Position numbers and translations under genes: made by a program. A DNA stretch of 64,000 bases from Diplodia intermedia (Eukaryota; Ascomycota; Dothideomycetes; Botryosphaeriales; Botryosphaeriaceae), in NCBI GenBank assembly GCA_021495925.1, contig JAKEKT010000056.1, forward strand, positions 124,001-188,000, given 5' to 3'. A model generated the notes under the pieces. The model saw only the letters and a program-made list of their open reading frames with translations. It ran no database searches and was not told the DNA's origin. Of the stretch, positions 1 to 13,000 are shown in pieces; position 1 is the first letter of the stretch; each line of letters starts with the position of its first letter.

Positions 1-1111
1 GCGTGCAGCTCAGCCTCAAGCCCCACCCAATCACGCTGCCCATTTGCCGCTAGCAACGGACGACTGCCAAGAGTGGTTGAGCGTCGGTGGCAACGGCCAT
101 GCTGACGGCAGCGGGCGCCCCAGCAGAATTTTTTTCGACGCATGGCATGCGTGTTCTGGAAGGGCTGGCGTCGCTGTGATTGGCCTTGTTTCTTGGTGAG
201 AGAAGGCTCGGCTCTGACAGGTTCGGGCACGACAGTCAGACGGCCACGCTCCAGGATGCGAGGACGCATGAGGGGTGTGGTGGCGTGCAGGGCCGGCAAG
301 GCGGGCAGCGCTCGCTGAGAGGCTACGATGATGCTGAGGAAGGCCTGTGGCTGTCTGCATCAACCCCACAAACGCTAAGCACGCGCCCAGCTGCCAAGCA
401 CCTATCAAGCATGGCCGACTGGCTGGGCAGACACGCTTCGTATTCTTATGTTCGCCACGGCCACCTCCCAGCTCCGCAGCGTCGATCCGACCATTTCCTC
501 ATGGGCATCCGAACGCACGAATTGTGTCGCAGTGAAGCTGGTGTAGCACAGGACCGCGTGCTGCGTCATCTCGAGAGAGCATCGAACGTGGCTGCCGGCT
601 CGGGCTAGAGGTGCAGGTGGCTTGCAGGGCCTTCGCGGTTGGTGTGGGTGGTAGCGGTATGGTAGCAGTAGCAGTAGCGGCGGGCGTACGCTGCGGCGGT
701 CGTTCTGTGACGCTCGGCGTCCAATCCAGGGCGGCGGGGCCTGGCCGCCTGGGCTGCTAGCCGCATGGGATCTTGGGACGGGGCTGCTGGCCAGCGAGTG
801 AGCATCTCGATGAGGCCACACGCATCGAGGGTGGAGTTGCGGCGGTCCTAGGCCGGTGCCAGGCCCCTCGAGAAGCCGCGCTAGGCTTCCCCGGCAATGC
901 TTCGCGCCTGCCAATTGGCCTGCGCTCCTTCCCCAGATCCCCAATGCCCGTCTCCACGCCGCATGACGGTTTTCTACAAATACTGTGGCAGCCCGCGCTG
1001 TTGCTGCTCCTCCATCGTCGCCTCGACTCGTGACACGCTTCCTTCTCTCGGCTCGTTTCCTGACGAGTCTGCCTGTTTGCTCGACGCAGCAGCTCCCGCT
1101 TCCTGCCCATC
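1..1111. other. No supported gene; region upstream of the sugar transporter
   Basis: Reading frames on both strands are short, low in complexity and match no family I recognise. I see no spliced gene. The last few hundred bases presumably hold the promoter and 5' leader of the transporter that starts at 1112. Confidence 0.4.
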
Positions 1112-2765
1112 ATGCCGTTCATGATCAAGAAACCCGAAGACGCCGTCGGCTCGGCCGTGCCCGCCATTGTCATTGGAGTCTTCGTTGCCTTCGGTGGTGT
1201 CCTCTATGGGTATGCAGCTGCCGTCTCCCATCGCCCCTTTGCGCATCACTGACGACGGCAGATATGATACCGGTACCATTGGCGACATTCTGGGCATGGA
1301 CTACTGGCAGAATCAATTCTCCACTGGCTACGTCAACCCCAAGACCAACCACCTGGACGTCACCTCCGACCAGACTTCCGAAATCGTCTCTATCCTCTCA
1401 GCCGGAACCTTCTTTGGTGCCCTCACTGCCGGCCCTACTGGTGACTTCTTCGGTCGTCGCTATGGCCTGATCGTCTCCACCCTCGTCTTCACCATCGGTG
1501 TCATCCTCCAGACTGCCGCAACTGCCATTCCCTTGTTTGTCGCCGGCCGCTTCTTCGCTGGATACGGAGTCGGCATGATCAGTGCTTTGATTCCTATGTA
1601 CCAGTCCGAGACTTCACCCAAGTGGATCCGTGGTACCATTGTCGGTTGCTACCAGCTTGCCATCACTATCGGTCTGCTGCTTGCTTCCATCGTTGGAAAC
1701 GCCACCAAAAATCGCAACGACTCTGGCTCTTACCGCATTCCCATCGCTGTCCAGTTTGCCTGGGCCATCATCCTGGTCGTCGGAATGCTCATCCTGCCCG
1801 AGACTCCACGTTTCCTCATCAAAAATGGCAAGCCCGAGCAAGCCGCCAGGTCGCTTGCGCGTCTGAGGAGGCTTGATGTGCAACACCCTGCCATCGTCGA
1901 GGAACTCGGCGAGATCACCGCCAACCACGAGTACGAGCTGTCTCTCGGAAAGGCCACCTACGGGGACTGCTTCCGCGGCAATCTTGGCAAGCGTCTGGCT
2001 ACTGGATGTGCGCTTCAGGCCCTGCAGCAGCTGACCGGTGTGAACTTCATCTTCTATTACGGAACTTCGTTCTTCAAGAATGCCGGTTTTCAGAACCCCT
2101 TCACCATCTCTCTCATCACCTCATGCATCAATGTTGGATCTACCTTCCCGGGTCTCTGGATGGTCGAAGCTTGGGGCCGTCGCAGACTACTTCTCTTCGG
2201 AGCTATCGGTATGGCTGTGTGCCAGTTCATCGTCGCGATCGTCGGCACTGTCTCCTCGGTTTCCGACCAGCCCGCCCAGCGCGCTATGATCGCATTCGTC
2301 TGTATCTACATCTTCTTCTTCGCCTGCTCTTGGGGCCCCGTCGCCTGGGTCGTTACGGGTGAAATCTTCCCGCTAAAGGTCCGCGCCAAGTCCCTCTCCA
2401 TGACCACCGCTTCCAACTGGTTGCTCAACTGGGCCATTGCCTACGCCACCCCTTACCTCGTCAACAATGACCCCGGCGACGCCAACCTCGGCGCCAAGGT
2501 GTTCTTCATCTGGGGCGGCTGCTGCTTCATCTGCATCTTCTTCGTCTGGGCCATGATTTACGAGACCAAGGGCCTCTCGCTGGAGCAGGTTGATGAGCTC
2601 TACGGAAAGGTCAACAAGGCTTGGAAGAGCAAGAACTTCGTCCCAACCGTCTCCTTCCAGGAGGTTGCGGAACTGCATGCCGGTCAACGCCACATGTCTC
2701 TTGCCCAGGCCGAGGACGAGGCTATCCGCAAGAAGAGCATCAGCCATACCACCGAGAAGGTTTAG
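1112..2765 (+). CDS. MFS hexose transporter (sugar porter family), 533 aa
   Basis: Plasma-membrane sugar uptake carrier of the major facilitator superfamily. Two exons, 1112-1209 and 1262-2765. The 52-bp intron (GT at 1210, AG at 1261) splits a Gly codon, and splicing restores the sugar-porter signature YGYDTGTIGD in helix 1. Other family marks are GRRYG after helix 2, PETPRFL at the end of the first half, QQLTGVNFIFYYG in helix 7, and YETKGLSLEQVDELY at the start of the C-terminal tail. The length is normal for fungal hexose carriers with 12 helices. The start MPFMIKKPED is chosen because it is the in-frame ATG giving the usual short N-terminal tail. The substrate is inferred to be glucose or another monosaccharide; the sequence does not decide which. 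Confidence 0.93.
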
Positions 2766-4420
2766 GCGACTGTGCCGGGAAGGGAAGGAAGTTGATTGTA
2801 GATGAGATTTTTTCACGATATACACGATAATGCGCGCATATTGTACTCTTAGTAAGGCGTTGGTTTGGATATGGTTGCTGTAGATAGCTTCTACGATATG
2901 AAGTAATTCCGATACTTTTCGATCAGCGATGGAGCAAATCTTGAATGAGATGCAAATGTTATGTTGGTAGCAGAAGTGAATGACCAGACATAGATGTGAG
3001 CTCAGTGCTTTCCAACCCACTGTGGCACGAAGATGTTTGAACACTTCTTCCCAAGCATGGTGATATTTCCGATTCATCTGAGGTGAGAGCATACACTGCA
3101 GAGGCACTGGAAACTAGTCCGGAATTTCGGAGTCTCCGGGAGAAAATAGGCAAGAAGGGTTACGTTAGTGATCCGATGAAAGAGGGGTCCAAAAAAAAAA
3201 AAAGAAGTCAAACTCAGCAGCAGGAATTCCTACAGGACGGCCTCTTGCGACCTTGGGACAATTCACATACCTACTAATGGGGCAAGGCTTCATAGGCGGG
3301 CCCGCAACGCACAGTGGGCTGCAAAAGAATTGAACCCCTCCATGTGTCTCAAAAAAAAAAATTTGCGTCATAACTGGATAGGTGACGAAATTTTAAGACT
3401 GTCGGGTCCCGTCGTCTTGGACCCAGAGTTGCAACATATCCAGAGTTGCGACGCCCGATTTAACCGTGACCTTACACCAAGAATGCGCAGCTTGAGAAAT
3501 GTCGAACATAAACGTATTTCAAGAGCAGTCAAAGCGTATCGTTGCAATTTTGGGTCGGTGGCAACACTGGGTCTGAGACGGGAAACACATTTGCCTTAAA
3601 TCTACGAGGATAGTAGTCTCCGTAGAATGATGAAGCCCAAGGCGATCTACCGGGATAAGCGAATCATTTCATTGCGTGCCGGTGACGCCGTGCCGGGAGA
3701 AGCGACCAGGTCGGCGGGCAGAGGGGCAGAGGGGCAGAGGGGCAGAGGGGCAGAGGGGCAAGTAGATCAAGCTTTTTGCGGGGTATGGCTCCGGTGATGG
3801 GCCGAGGTTTACCCGATCAAGGGTCTTAGCGCTTCTCGCTCTCTGTAGCTCCTTTAATAATACACCCCCGATTATGAGCTTTATTACTACCCTCGCACGC
3901 TAGTGATATTGCCCGCCCTTCACCGGAGCGATCGGCTGTGCGACATGAGCCGCAGGCATCTCCAGGCACCAACCCGTGAGTGCCTGACGTGGCGTGTTGG
4001 CTGCCTTGGGGCGCAGCACGGCCGCAGCTGGGTGAGGCTATAAATCCCAACAGTACCGCTGCTTGTGCCATACGGCAGCAGCAGCACTCGCGAAGCAGTG
4101 GCTCGGTTCTGGTGTGTTCAGTCAAAAGTGAAAGTGAATGTAGAGTGAGGCAGCGTGCACAATAGCAGGCGGCTATAATAGCCGTGCGCACGGACCCATT
4201 GAGTCAGGCTTGACTTATGGCCTGCGTCTTTGTCGCGCTTCCTCCTCTACCTCTTCCTCCCCACCCTCTCCGACGCCCACAGTCCGTCACTGCACTGTGC
4301 GTCGCCCACACACCCACCTCCCCGTCGCGACCCGTCCATCAGCGCTGCACCGCGTGCGCCTGTCGGCGACCTCATCAACCCCACACCCTCACCCACCACC
4401 AACCGCCCGCCTCTTTCGCA
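2766..4420. other. Intergenic; no gene seen; contains an 8-bp tandem repeat
   Basis: Holds the transporter 3' end and the MEX67 promoter. There are two poly-A runs (near 3191 and 3352) and a short tandem repeat near 3719. No coding region is supported on either strand. Confidence 0.45.
3719..3761. repeat. Tandem repeat, unit CAGAGGGG, about 5 copies
   Basis: Five consecutive near-perfect copies of an 8-bp G-rich unit in intergenic DNA, about 660 bp upstream of the MEX67 start. Confidence 0.9.
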
Positions 4421-6358
4421 ATGGCCTCCACCATGAAGCGCAATCCTGACTTCTCTTCCGGCCGTGCTGCCTCCAAGAAGCGCGGCCCCGGTCGCGCCGA
4501 CAGGGACGGTGACATCAGCATGGATTCGCGCCCTCGCAACAACAACAATCGCATCGGCAAGGCCGGCGCTCGTGGTGGTGCTGGGAACCGCCCGAGCCTT
4601 GGCCGCAAGGGCCTGAACCTCAACGCCCTCGAAGACGAAGTCGACATGCAAGCCTCTGGCAACTCGGCCTCCACCAATCTCCGTCCGCGTCCCCGCACCC
4701 ACGACCCCCGCTCCCCATACACCAAGATCCGAGTCACCGGCTGGAAGAACAGCAAGGCTGCCTCCAACGAAGACAAAGGAGTCAGCGCTCTGGTCAGCTT
4801 CCTCCAGAACAAAACCCGCATCGGCAGGCAGAAGGCCGTGAGGGCGGGCCGCATGACCGGCAGGGTTGACGTCCACCTCGACAAATGGCAGAAGGAGAGT
4901 GACGACAGCCTGGTCTTCTCCGTTCCCACCGACGTCGGAAACTCTATGCTCCGCATGGATGGTTGGAGCTTCTCGGGCGCCAACATCGCAATCAAAAAGG
5001 CAGACAAGCAACGCTCACCCACCCCTGAGCAAGACGACGCTGTAGTCAAGCTGCGTGCCACCCTGACCAGCATGCTCGAGCGCCGCTACAACGCCGAAGC
5101 CAAGCTTCTTGACCTTAGTTCGCTTGGCTTGGATCCCGACCTCAAGTCACTTGGCGTCTTCGACATGGGAAGCACTACGGCCGCCAAGGTCTTCCCTGCC
5201 GTCATGAAGCAATGCGACACTCTGTTCAAGTCGCCCCAAGAGAAGCGGGAGAGGTTTGACGCAGTCACCCTCCACAGCAACGAGCTGACGTCGCTGGACA
5301 ATGTCAAAACCCTGGCATTCACCTTCCCGGACCTCAAGAACCTCGATTTGAGCAACAACAAATTCGCCAAGCTGGAGGACCTTCACCCCTGGAAGAACCG
5401 TTTCCGCAAGCTGGACCATCTTGTTCTGACCAACAACCCCATTGAACAAGTCCCGGACTACGCCGTTGAGATCCTCAAGTGGTTCCCCAGCCTTCGCTTC
5501 CTGAATGCAGTCCAGGTTCGCTCCGATGCGGAAGTTGCCCAGGCCACTGCATCGCAAAAGAAGAGCCTCCCCGTCAAGCCTCGCACCATGTTGGGAGACG
5601 AGGACGTCACCAACACGTTTGTGTCGGCCTTCTTCCCAGGCTTCGACGCCGACCGCAACGCCCTGGTCACCGCCTACTACGACCAGACGTCCCAGTTCAG
5701 CTTCGCAGTCAACACCCACGCTCTTCGCGACGCTTCGGCGAACGAGGCTCTCACCAAGTCAGAGTGGGAGTCGTACATCCGCAAGAGCCGCAACCTCAAG
5801 GCCATTACCCATGCTCCGGCACGCCAGTCTCGCCTTTTCGTCGGACAGGATCAGATCCGCGAGGCTTTCGCCACCATCCCCATGACCAGGCATGCTGCCG
5901 AACCCGAAAAGGTCCACATCGAGAGCCAGTCGCTGCCAGTTGTTCCTGATGGCACTGGCCAATACCCCCAGGGAGTCGTTGGACTACTCATCACGGTCCA
6001 CGGCGAGTACGAGGAGATCGACGTCTCCACGGGCCAAGCCACCAAGCGTCGCTCTTACGACAGGTCGATCACGCTTGGCCCCGGTCTCACCGGAACCGGT
6101 CTGCGCGTCATCAACGACATGTTCACCGTCCGCGCCTACGGCGGATGCGCTGCCTTCCAGCCAGAGCAGGTTCCGGGCGAGCCGGTCCTCTCTGAGCAGG
6201 ATCTGCTGGTTCTCGAGTTCTCGAAGCACACGGGCATGACGGTCGACTACTCCAGGATGTGCCTCGTGGAGAGCGCATGGGACCCGAACGCGGCTCTGGC
6301 TACGTTCGAATCCGCCAAGGCCAACCTTCCGGCCGAGGCCTTCATCAACGCCGTCTGA
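4421..6358 (+). CDS. MEX67: mRNA export factor Mex67/NXF1 family, 645 aa
   Basis: Shuttling receptor that carries mRNPs through nuclear pores, with Mtr2/NXT1 as the usual partner. Single exon. The start MASTMKRNPDF is preferred over an in-frame ATG at 4217, which would add 68 residues of Ser/Pro/Thr-rich leader translation. Order of parts: basic, Arg/Gly-rich N terminus; Tap-type RNA-binding domain around residues 90-190 (YTKIRVTGWK to GANIAIKK); leucine-rich repeats around 260-370 (ELTSLDNVKTL, LKNLDLSNNKF, HLVLTNNPIEQVP); NTF2-like domain around 400-570 (FVSAFFPGFD, LVTAYYDQTSQFSF, RSYDRSITLGPG); and a C-terminal UBA-like TAP-C domain binding FG nucleoporins (GMTVDYSRMCLVES, ending EAFINAV). 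This is the full canonical architecture. Confidence 0.95.
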   Translation: MASTMKRNPDFSSGRAASKKRGPGRADRDGDISMDSRPRNNNNRIGKAGARGGAGNRPSLGRKGLNLNALEDEVDMQASGNSASTNLRPRPRTHDPRSPYTKIRVTGWKNSKAASNEDKGVSALVSFLQNKTRIGRQKAVRAGRMTGRVDVHLDKWQKESDDSLVFSVPTDVGNSMLRMDGWSFSGANIAIKKADKQRSPTPEQDDAVVKLRATLTSMLERRYNAEAKLLDLSSLGLDPDLKSLGVFDMGSTTAAKVFPAVMKQCDTLFKSPQEKRERFDAVTLHSNELTSLDNVKTLAFTFPDLKNLDLSNNKFAKLEDLHPWKNRFRKLDHLVLTNNPIEQVPDYAVEILKWFPSLRFLNAVQVRSDAEVAQATASQKKSLPVKPRTMLGDEDVTNTFVSAFFPGFDADRNALVTAYYDQTSQFSFAVNTHALRDASANEALTKSEWESYIRKSRNLKAITHAPARQSRLFVGQDQIREAFATIPMTRHAAEPEKVHIESQSLPVVPDGTGQYPQGVVGLLITVHGEYEEIDVSTGQATKRRSYDRSITLGPGLTGTGLRVINDMFTVRAYGGCAAFQPEQVPGEPVLSEQDLLVLEFSKHTGMTVDYSRMCLVESAWDPNAALATFESAKANLPAEAFINAV

Positions 6359-7344
6359 AGGGGCGCCGTCACTTTCGGAAGGAAACTGTTATAAAAGAAT
6401 GGAAAAGATACCCAGCCTCACGAGGCTTTTTGCATAGCGTGGTGTTGTTTTTTTGTATTACAAGCGTCAGCATTGGGAGGGAACTATATGGATTCCGGAT
6501 GCGCAAACAAAGGAAGGGATGTATAGACTGGATGGAAGGGATGGCTTCAAAGGAACATGGGGCGGTTTGGGAAAGATTACATGAACATCTCCAAAAAGTC
6601 GTTTCCATAAGAATTATGATGAGCAATGTGAAACCGGAGCCTTTTCTCTGCATTCTCAAATCGCTGTTGATAACACATGCGTGCACGAGAAGGCTTCAAT
6701 CATGGTGTGTCACGGCGGGGCTGGCTCGGCTTCTGCGGAGAAGCTTCTCGTGGCGGGCCGTCGGGGCGAGTGGCCACGGGCAGATCAGATCCGAGAGAGT
6801 GTGGCTGTGTGGCGTGTGCCGCAAGCAGCGGGGCAGCATGTGCAAAGGAAGGCGACGGAGGTGGTTATTAGGGTGCGTCAAACATACGAGGGCCAAGAAG
6901 GCCACCTTGCGGGGAGGGGCGGGCGGTGGAACGATTGTCATCTCAGGCGCGCCGCAGCCGCAGGCGATCCTAAACAATTCCACCGTGGCATGACGGGGTC
7001 TGTTCTGGGCTGAGAGGATTGACGGCCAGCTACACGAGGCGCGCTAGGGCGGCTCTTTGACAGTTGCGCCACCGTGGCCGGGCCGGGATGGGGCGGGTGC
7101 CTGTCGCATGTGTGTTCAGCGAGACAAAATCTGGCCTCTTTGTCCTACAAATAATCCGCCGTTTCAAGCCCCCTCGAGAGCTGCTGCTGCTGCCCTTCTC
7201 ACACACACGCGTGCGCCCCATGCGTGCCACCTAAAGTGCGCCTTCCGCCCTTTCTCCCTGGCATTCGTCAGCCCCACGCCCGCTAGCACTACTGACGCCG
7301 TCTCCGCAGCTTTTCCCAACTTCAACACCACACCACCACCACCC
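6359..7344. other. Intergenic between MEX67 and ERO1; no gene seen
   Basis: Convincing coding frames are absent. The distal part (about 7100-7344) is a pyrimidine-rich leader typical of fungal promoters just before the ERO1 start. Confidence 0.45.
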
Positions 7345-9414
7345 ATGCGGCGAACAACACGCTTCTACCTGGCGGTCTTCGCCCTGCTGGGCTCGTCCCA
7401 CGCAGCCTCACATGCAGCACAGCATAAACCCGATCAATGCGCGGTAAGCTCCGATTTCCACACCCGTCTCCATCCGCCCTCCAGCATGCACTCGAGAACG
7501 ACGCGATACTAAGAACTTGCAGTTCGAACCCGGCGCCATCGTATCGGACGCATGCGCCACCTACGCGGACCTCGAGGAGATCAACGACGAAGTGGCGCCC
7601 TACCTGGACAAGATCACGCGCGAGACGGACTTCTTCTCGTACTGGCGGCTGAACCTGTACAACAAGAAGTGCCCGTTCTGGTCGGACGAGAACGGCATGT
7701 GCGGCAACGTGGCGTGCGCGGTCAACACGCTGGAGAACGAGGAGGACATACCGCTGGTGTGGCGGGCCGAGGAGCTGGGCAAGCTGGAGGGGCCCAAGGC
7801 GGAGCACCCGGGGCGGGGGCGGCGCGACGAGGGACCGAAGCCGCTGAAGGGAAGCCTGGGCGAGGGCGTGGGCGAGAGCTGCGTGGTCGAGTACGACGAC
7901 GAGTGCGACGAGCGCGACTACTGCGTGCCCGACGACGAGGGCGCCGCGGCAAAGGGCGACTACGTGTCGCTGCTGGACAACCCCGAGCGCTTCACCGGCT
8001 ACGCCGGCGTCGGCTCCCAGCAGGTGTGGGAGGCCATCTACCGCGAAAACTGCTTCTCCAAGCCGCGCCCCGACGGCGACGGCGTCACGCCCGCGGGCAG
8101 CGGGCTGGGCATGGGCGGGCTGGGCGGCGCGCCGGGCCAGGCGGCGCAGGACCTCCGCAACGTGATGCGCAACCAGCCGCTGCAGCGCAGCGTGCAGTCG
8201 GCGATAGCGAACAAGGGCGGCGTGGCGGCGGGGCGGGTGGATCAGCTGGAGCTGGACGACGAGTGCCTGGAGAAGCGCGTCTTCTACCGCGTCGTCAGCG
8301 GCATGCACGCGTCCATCAGCACGCACCTGTGCTGGGACTTCCTCAACCAGACGACGGGCCGGTGGCACCCGAACCTGGCGTGCTACGAGCAGCGGCTGCA
8401 CGCGCACCCCGACCGCATCTCGAACCTGTACTTCAACTACGCCCTCGTGCTGCGCGCCGTCGGCAAGCTGCGCGCCCACCTGCGCGACTACCGCTTCTGC
8501 GCCGCCGACCCCGCTCAGGACGCCGCGACGAAGAGCCTCGTCCTCTCCCTCGTCGACACCATCCCCGCCAACCAGCGCGAGACCATCTTCGACGAATCCG
8601 TCATGTTCCGCGGCGACTCGCCGCACGCCGCCGCCGCCCTCAAGGACGACTTCAAACACCGCTTCCGCAACGTCTCGCGCGTCATGGACTGCGTCGGCTG
8701 CGACAAGTGCCGGCTGTGGGGCAAGCTGCAGGTCACCGGCTACGGCACCGCGCTCAAGGTGCTGTTCGAGTACGACGAACACAACCCCGCCGCGGCGCCG
8801 CCCCTCCGCCGCACCGAGCTCGTCGCTCTGATCAACACCCTCGGCCGCATCTCCCACTCCATCCGCGCCGTCACGCAGTTCCGCCAAATGATCGACGCGC
8901 GCGACGGCTTGAGGCACGCACCCGCGTCGCAGGTCGCGGATGCCCCGACGGCGCCGCCGGTCTTGCCGACGCCGATTCAGGACGCGTATGAGGCTCGCGT
9001 GAGCTTGGAGGCGGAGAGGGAGAGGGGGAGGAAGGAAGCGGAGGAGAAGAAGAAGAAGGCGGAAGAGGAGGATGACGACGGGTATCCGGCGTTTATGCGC
9101 AAGCCGCGGTTGAAGAACCCCACGCCGTGGGAGTCGGTCAAGGAGGAGGCGGAGCTGGTGTGGAACGCGTATTGGTGGGTGCTCAGGCAGTGGGCGGCTA
9201 TTCCGGGGAAGTTGTGAGTTTTTTTTTTTTTCTTTTCGATCTTTTTTTTTTGTTGGAGTGAGGGGGAGGGCTGGAAACTGTTGCTAACGTTGTGGTTGTT
9301 AGTATCCGGATCACCATCGTCGAGCTCAGCCGCCTGTGGGACTTTTGGCTCGGCTTGCCGAGTAAGCCGCGTAGTTGGGAGTTTAGGAAGCCGAACCATA
9401 GGGAGGAGCTTTGA
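7345..9414 (+). CDS. ERO1: ER thiol oxidase Ero1, 633 aa
   Basis: FAD-dependent oxidase that re-oxidises protein disulfide isomerase in the ER lumen. Three exons: 7345-7443, 7523-9213 and 9303-9414. Introns are 79 bp (branch ATACTAAG) and 89 bp (branch TGCTAACG). Exon 1 encodes a signal peptide (FYLAVFALLGSSHA). The luminal part has the shuttle region CPFWSDENGMCGNVACAV, the FAD-side CXXCXXC centre CVGCDKCRLWG, and the family blocks FFSYWRLNLY, GMHASISTHLCWDF and YFNYALVLRAV. A charged Glu/Lys-rich stretch precedes a hydrophobic C-terminal membrane-anchoring region that runs across the last intron and ends in WEFRKPNHREEL. A Gly/Lys-rich insert lies between the first Cys cluster and GESCVVEYDD. 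Without splicing the last exon, the frame stops one residue past the donor. Confidence 0.94.
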
Positions 9415-10021
9415 GGGAGATTGTCGTTTCGAACAAGTATTTCTTTAAAAGAAGTCATAGCGTGTGGCGTTTAGATGTCTGCTTTTAGTCTATCTCTCTC
9501 TCCTCCCCTTCCACCACATGAAAGGGGAGGGAATGCGTGTGGGATTTGGGTGGTTTGGAATTTATTTTTTCTATGATTTTTGCTGTGTTTTACTTGCGTG
9601 TGTGCTTTTATATGAATGTGTGAGTGTTATTAGATGTAGATGTGATTACTTCTTTATCGCAGTAATATAGGATTAGAACCGGGTCGTGTACTTTACGCCA
9701 TGTATGGCTTTGTTTATAGCCTCTTGAAATCGGTATTAAAACTATGTGTGAGGAGATTACTACTACATATAGAGAGCACGGGATGTATAAGAATTCTTTT
9801 GGTTCTATAGAATAAGTAGATAACTAAGCAACACAGACTATTTCCCTATACAGCCAATCTGCCAACACGTTTTCTAAGCTCGCCTATGCCACGGGTTGTC
9901 TGTATTGTTGGATTGAAGATGAAAACAGATGAATTGGTACTCCTGTTGGAGGAGTGGCATGAGGAGCAGAAGGGGGCTACCCCGGTGGGTCGCTTATATA
10001 CCCTGCTCCTCGCTGACTAAG
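9415..10021. other. AT-rich intergenic; convergent 3' ends; no gene seen
   Basis: AT-rich DNA between the ERO1 stop and the stop of the minus-strand kinase-ankyrin gene. It presumably carries both 3' UTRs. Confidence 0.45.
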
Positions 10022-13000
10022 CTATCTACTGCTGCAACGCTCATATTCCAACATGTATTGACGCCGGAAAGGGTAACGGTAACTGTGCGGGTCCACATAG
10101 AACAACTGACCACTCTGGCTATCGTGATAGCCCACTGGTAATTGTGCAACACTAAAGCCGCCGGCCAGAGCGACCCCAATGGCCTGATCACAAAGTGCCT
10201 GGTCAAATGTAGCGGGACGGACCGCAGCCTCAAAGGCCAGGAGTGAGACCTGAACTTGTCCGGATTGAAACTGAGAACATGCATGGTTTCCAAAATCGAC
10301 AGAAACAACCTCTAAGAAGCCGGGGTCGAGTTGGAATTCCACATATTCGTGGATGCTCGGAGCCATCAAGCAAGCGTCTTCCAGCTTGAATAGACGGCTG
10401 ACAATTGTGTCGGCAACGTCCCAAGTCGCTGGAGAGCTGGTGGCAGTTTGAACGGAAGGATGAGGGAATTCCTTGAAGCATATCGTCGGTATGACTTCTG
10501 TAGGGAATCTCACCGGTATCGTTGACTGAGGAATGGAGCGGGGCCATTCGCGGAAGCTCCCGAGGCGCTCAATCTGCTCTTCCACTTCGGGGTTGAGAAA
10601 AATTCCGCTCAGCATTTCCGATTCCGATTCCTGACCAAAGCCTGCCTCGACCACTTGGACAAGACCACTCTCGGATTGGGTTTCGATGTAGCCCTTCTGT
10701 ACCATCTCTTGCCATCCCAGCTTAGGGTGGTAGCCTCCGATGGTGCATAGGCTCTGTAGACGGCATTTGTTCGCGATGAGGAATTCTTCAAAATGGAAAT
10801 CCTTATTGACAAGTGTTTCTTGGCTGTAACGCTCGATAGTTTCGAATCTATAGAAACGAGTTTGAATCTGCTTCCAGACTTTCCCCAAATGAGGGTCGGG
10901 GCTTTCACCGGGTGTGTGCAGTCGATCGCCCATGAATGCTACCAGGATAGCTTCGTTCTCGTTTCGGATGGCGTACTGGAATAGCTTCAACCCGCTTGGT
11001 ACACTGAACAACTTCGTGGATCCGGCCACACCTGCCTCGAAGAAAGCGGCGACGCTGTCCCAGCTTTCCTGTTCCACAGCTTTCCGCCATGCCCGGTCTG
11101 TCGACTGGACATCAAATAGGCCATCCGTGCTGCATTTTGAAGGTTCCCTTTTCTTGAAGTATCTTCCGTCCAGAAGCCGACGCATACCGTACCATGGGCT
11201 TCTGGAAGGACTCTCCAAGGGAACAGCCTTGATATTCGCGAGTTTCTGGTGCATCCTCAATAGGGCCAGGCACCCAGGCCCATTGTTCTCTTCAGCAGCC
11301 ACTTCTAGATGACGTTTCACGGGGTCGTGTATAACGACAGCGCAAGGGTCCGCGCCGGCTTCGAGGAGCAATTCGATGGAAGCACAAAGAACAGTAAGCT
11401 CACGTATTCGCTCGTCACTTCGAACACTCATCCGGGTCTTCAGTGACGCATGGAAGACCGCCAGTCCCAGAAGAGGGTTTTCGACAGAGGCACCATGCTG
11501 CAACAGAAACCCAAGAAGTTTGAGGTCTTGCTCGAGGACGGCATACTCAAGCAATGATTCGCCAGAGGAATCCGTAACGTTTGGACTGGCACCCCGGCAG
11601 ATCAAGACGTCTGCGAATTCGTAGTGACTTTGCTCTCTTCTTTGCCGCAGTACCACCTCGAGGAGCGTACCACCACCGTTGACTTGTCTTTTGAATTCCG
11701 CACCCACTTCTAGCATCAATTGTGCACAGGCAAACACTGCCGCCCGATTGGCCGAAGGGTGGTAATCATCGAGTTTGAAGAGGGCCTGGTATAGTAGCGG
11801 GAATCCGGCGCTTTCCACCTGTGGATCGGGCTTCGCGCCCGATTCCAGGAGCAAGCCGAGGACGCTTTTCCTGCCTGAGCTCACTGCATGGAATAGACAT
11901 GTAGGCCCCGGTATGCCAGCCCGTCTCCCAGGTGATATCTCACCCATGAGGTTGGCACCTTGGTCGATCAGAACACGCATCAAGCTCAGTGATCCAGATC
12001 GAATAGCACCGACCATCAGCTCGTCGATCTTAGTTGAGAGGGAGCATTGAGGTACGCCTTGGGCTTTTCCATGCGCCAAAAGAGTGTTGATAACATGGGG
12101 GTTCGTTCTCAGGTCTGTCGCCGCGTCAAGAAGTTTGCAAACCCCAACCTCAAGCTTGCCGCATTGGAGGATCTGCTCCAGGTCCAACGCTGCGTGAAAC
12201 TCAATTGCGGTATATGCTGCATGCTGCAATGCTTCCGGTGGTACGTGCTCAATGAACTTGCGCATGTCATAGTCTGAGGAGAACCCGCTCTTGATCATCT
12301 CCCCCAACAGATGGCCCAAACGTGAGCGTGAGCCGTCTTCCATCTGCACAATCCTCGCGTGGAACCAGTCCAGTATTTCTGTGTTGTGCCGTGCAATGGG
12401 TACGCGAGCAGAAAGCCCTACGATGGCTTCGCTGGCCCCAGGTTCGAGAGAATCTATCAACTCTACTCCGAAGTCAAGTAACGCGACGCTGGTCTGAGTG
12501 CTGAATGAGCCAGAGCAGACTGTATCCGTCGCCCGCATGAACCACGGATAACCGCGAATCGGTGGACCGTGTCCATAAACGTCGAAGGACTTCACCGTAT
12601 CCAGCATGACGTAGGCGGCCTGCAAATTTCCTTGCTGCACCGGCGGAAGGAACAAAGACATGGGATCCGGCCTGTAGCCATACCACTTTCCAAATCGTAT
12701 CAGAACTTCGGCTGTTGCGCGTGCAGCCGAGGATGTTGCTTCTCCATGTCGGAGAACCAGCTCCGCTTGCGAGGCGCTCGGGAAGGTGTACCAACAGAAG
12801 TTGGCTACATCTTGTGGGTGTAGACTTGGGACTGAGTGACGGTAACTCAGATCCACCAGCGGGATGTCTTCAACAAAATACGAGACGAATTTACTCAGAT
12901 GATTCCAGCAGGCGACATGCAAGGCAGACAGATGGAAACGAGTGACCAATGGGCCCTTGGAATACATCAATGACCGAGCCGATCCCACGAGTGGGTCAGC

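Noticed and set aside
3719..3761. Short regular repeats as a CRISPR-like array
   Set aside because: 8-bp units with no spacers in a fungal genome; a simple tandem repeat.
4217..4420. Upstream in-frame ATG extending MEX67 by 68 residues
   Set aside because: The extension is Pro/Ser/His-rich leader DNA; the ATG at 4421 starts the usual basic Mex67 N terminus.
7322..8917. Long minus-strand open frame (531 codons) opposite ERO1
   Set aside because: It is the antisense of a clear ERO1 exon. Its Val/Ala/Arg-rich repetitive composition is the usual shadow of GC-rich third positions.
7552..8991. Long plus-strand frame (479 codons) overlapping ERO1 in another phase
   Set aside because: Arg/Gly/Pro-rich shadow frame with no family resemblance; ERO1 explains the DNA.
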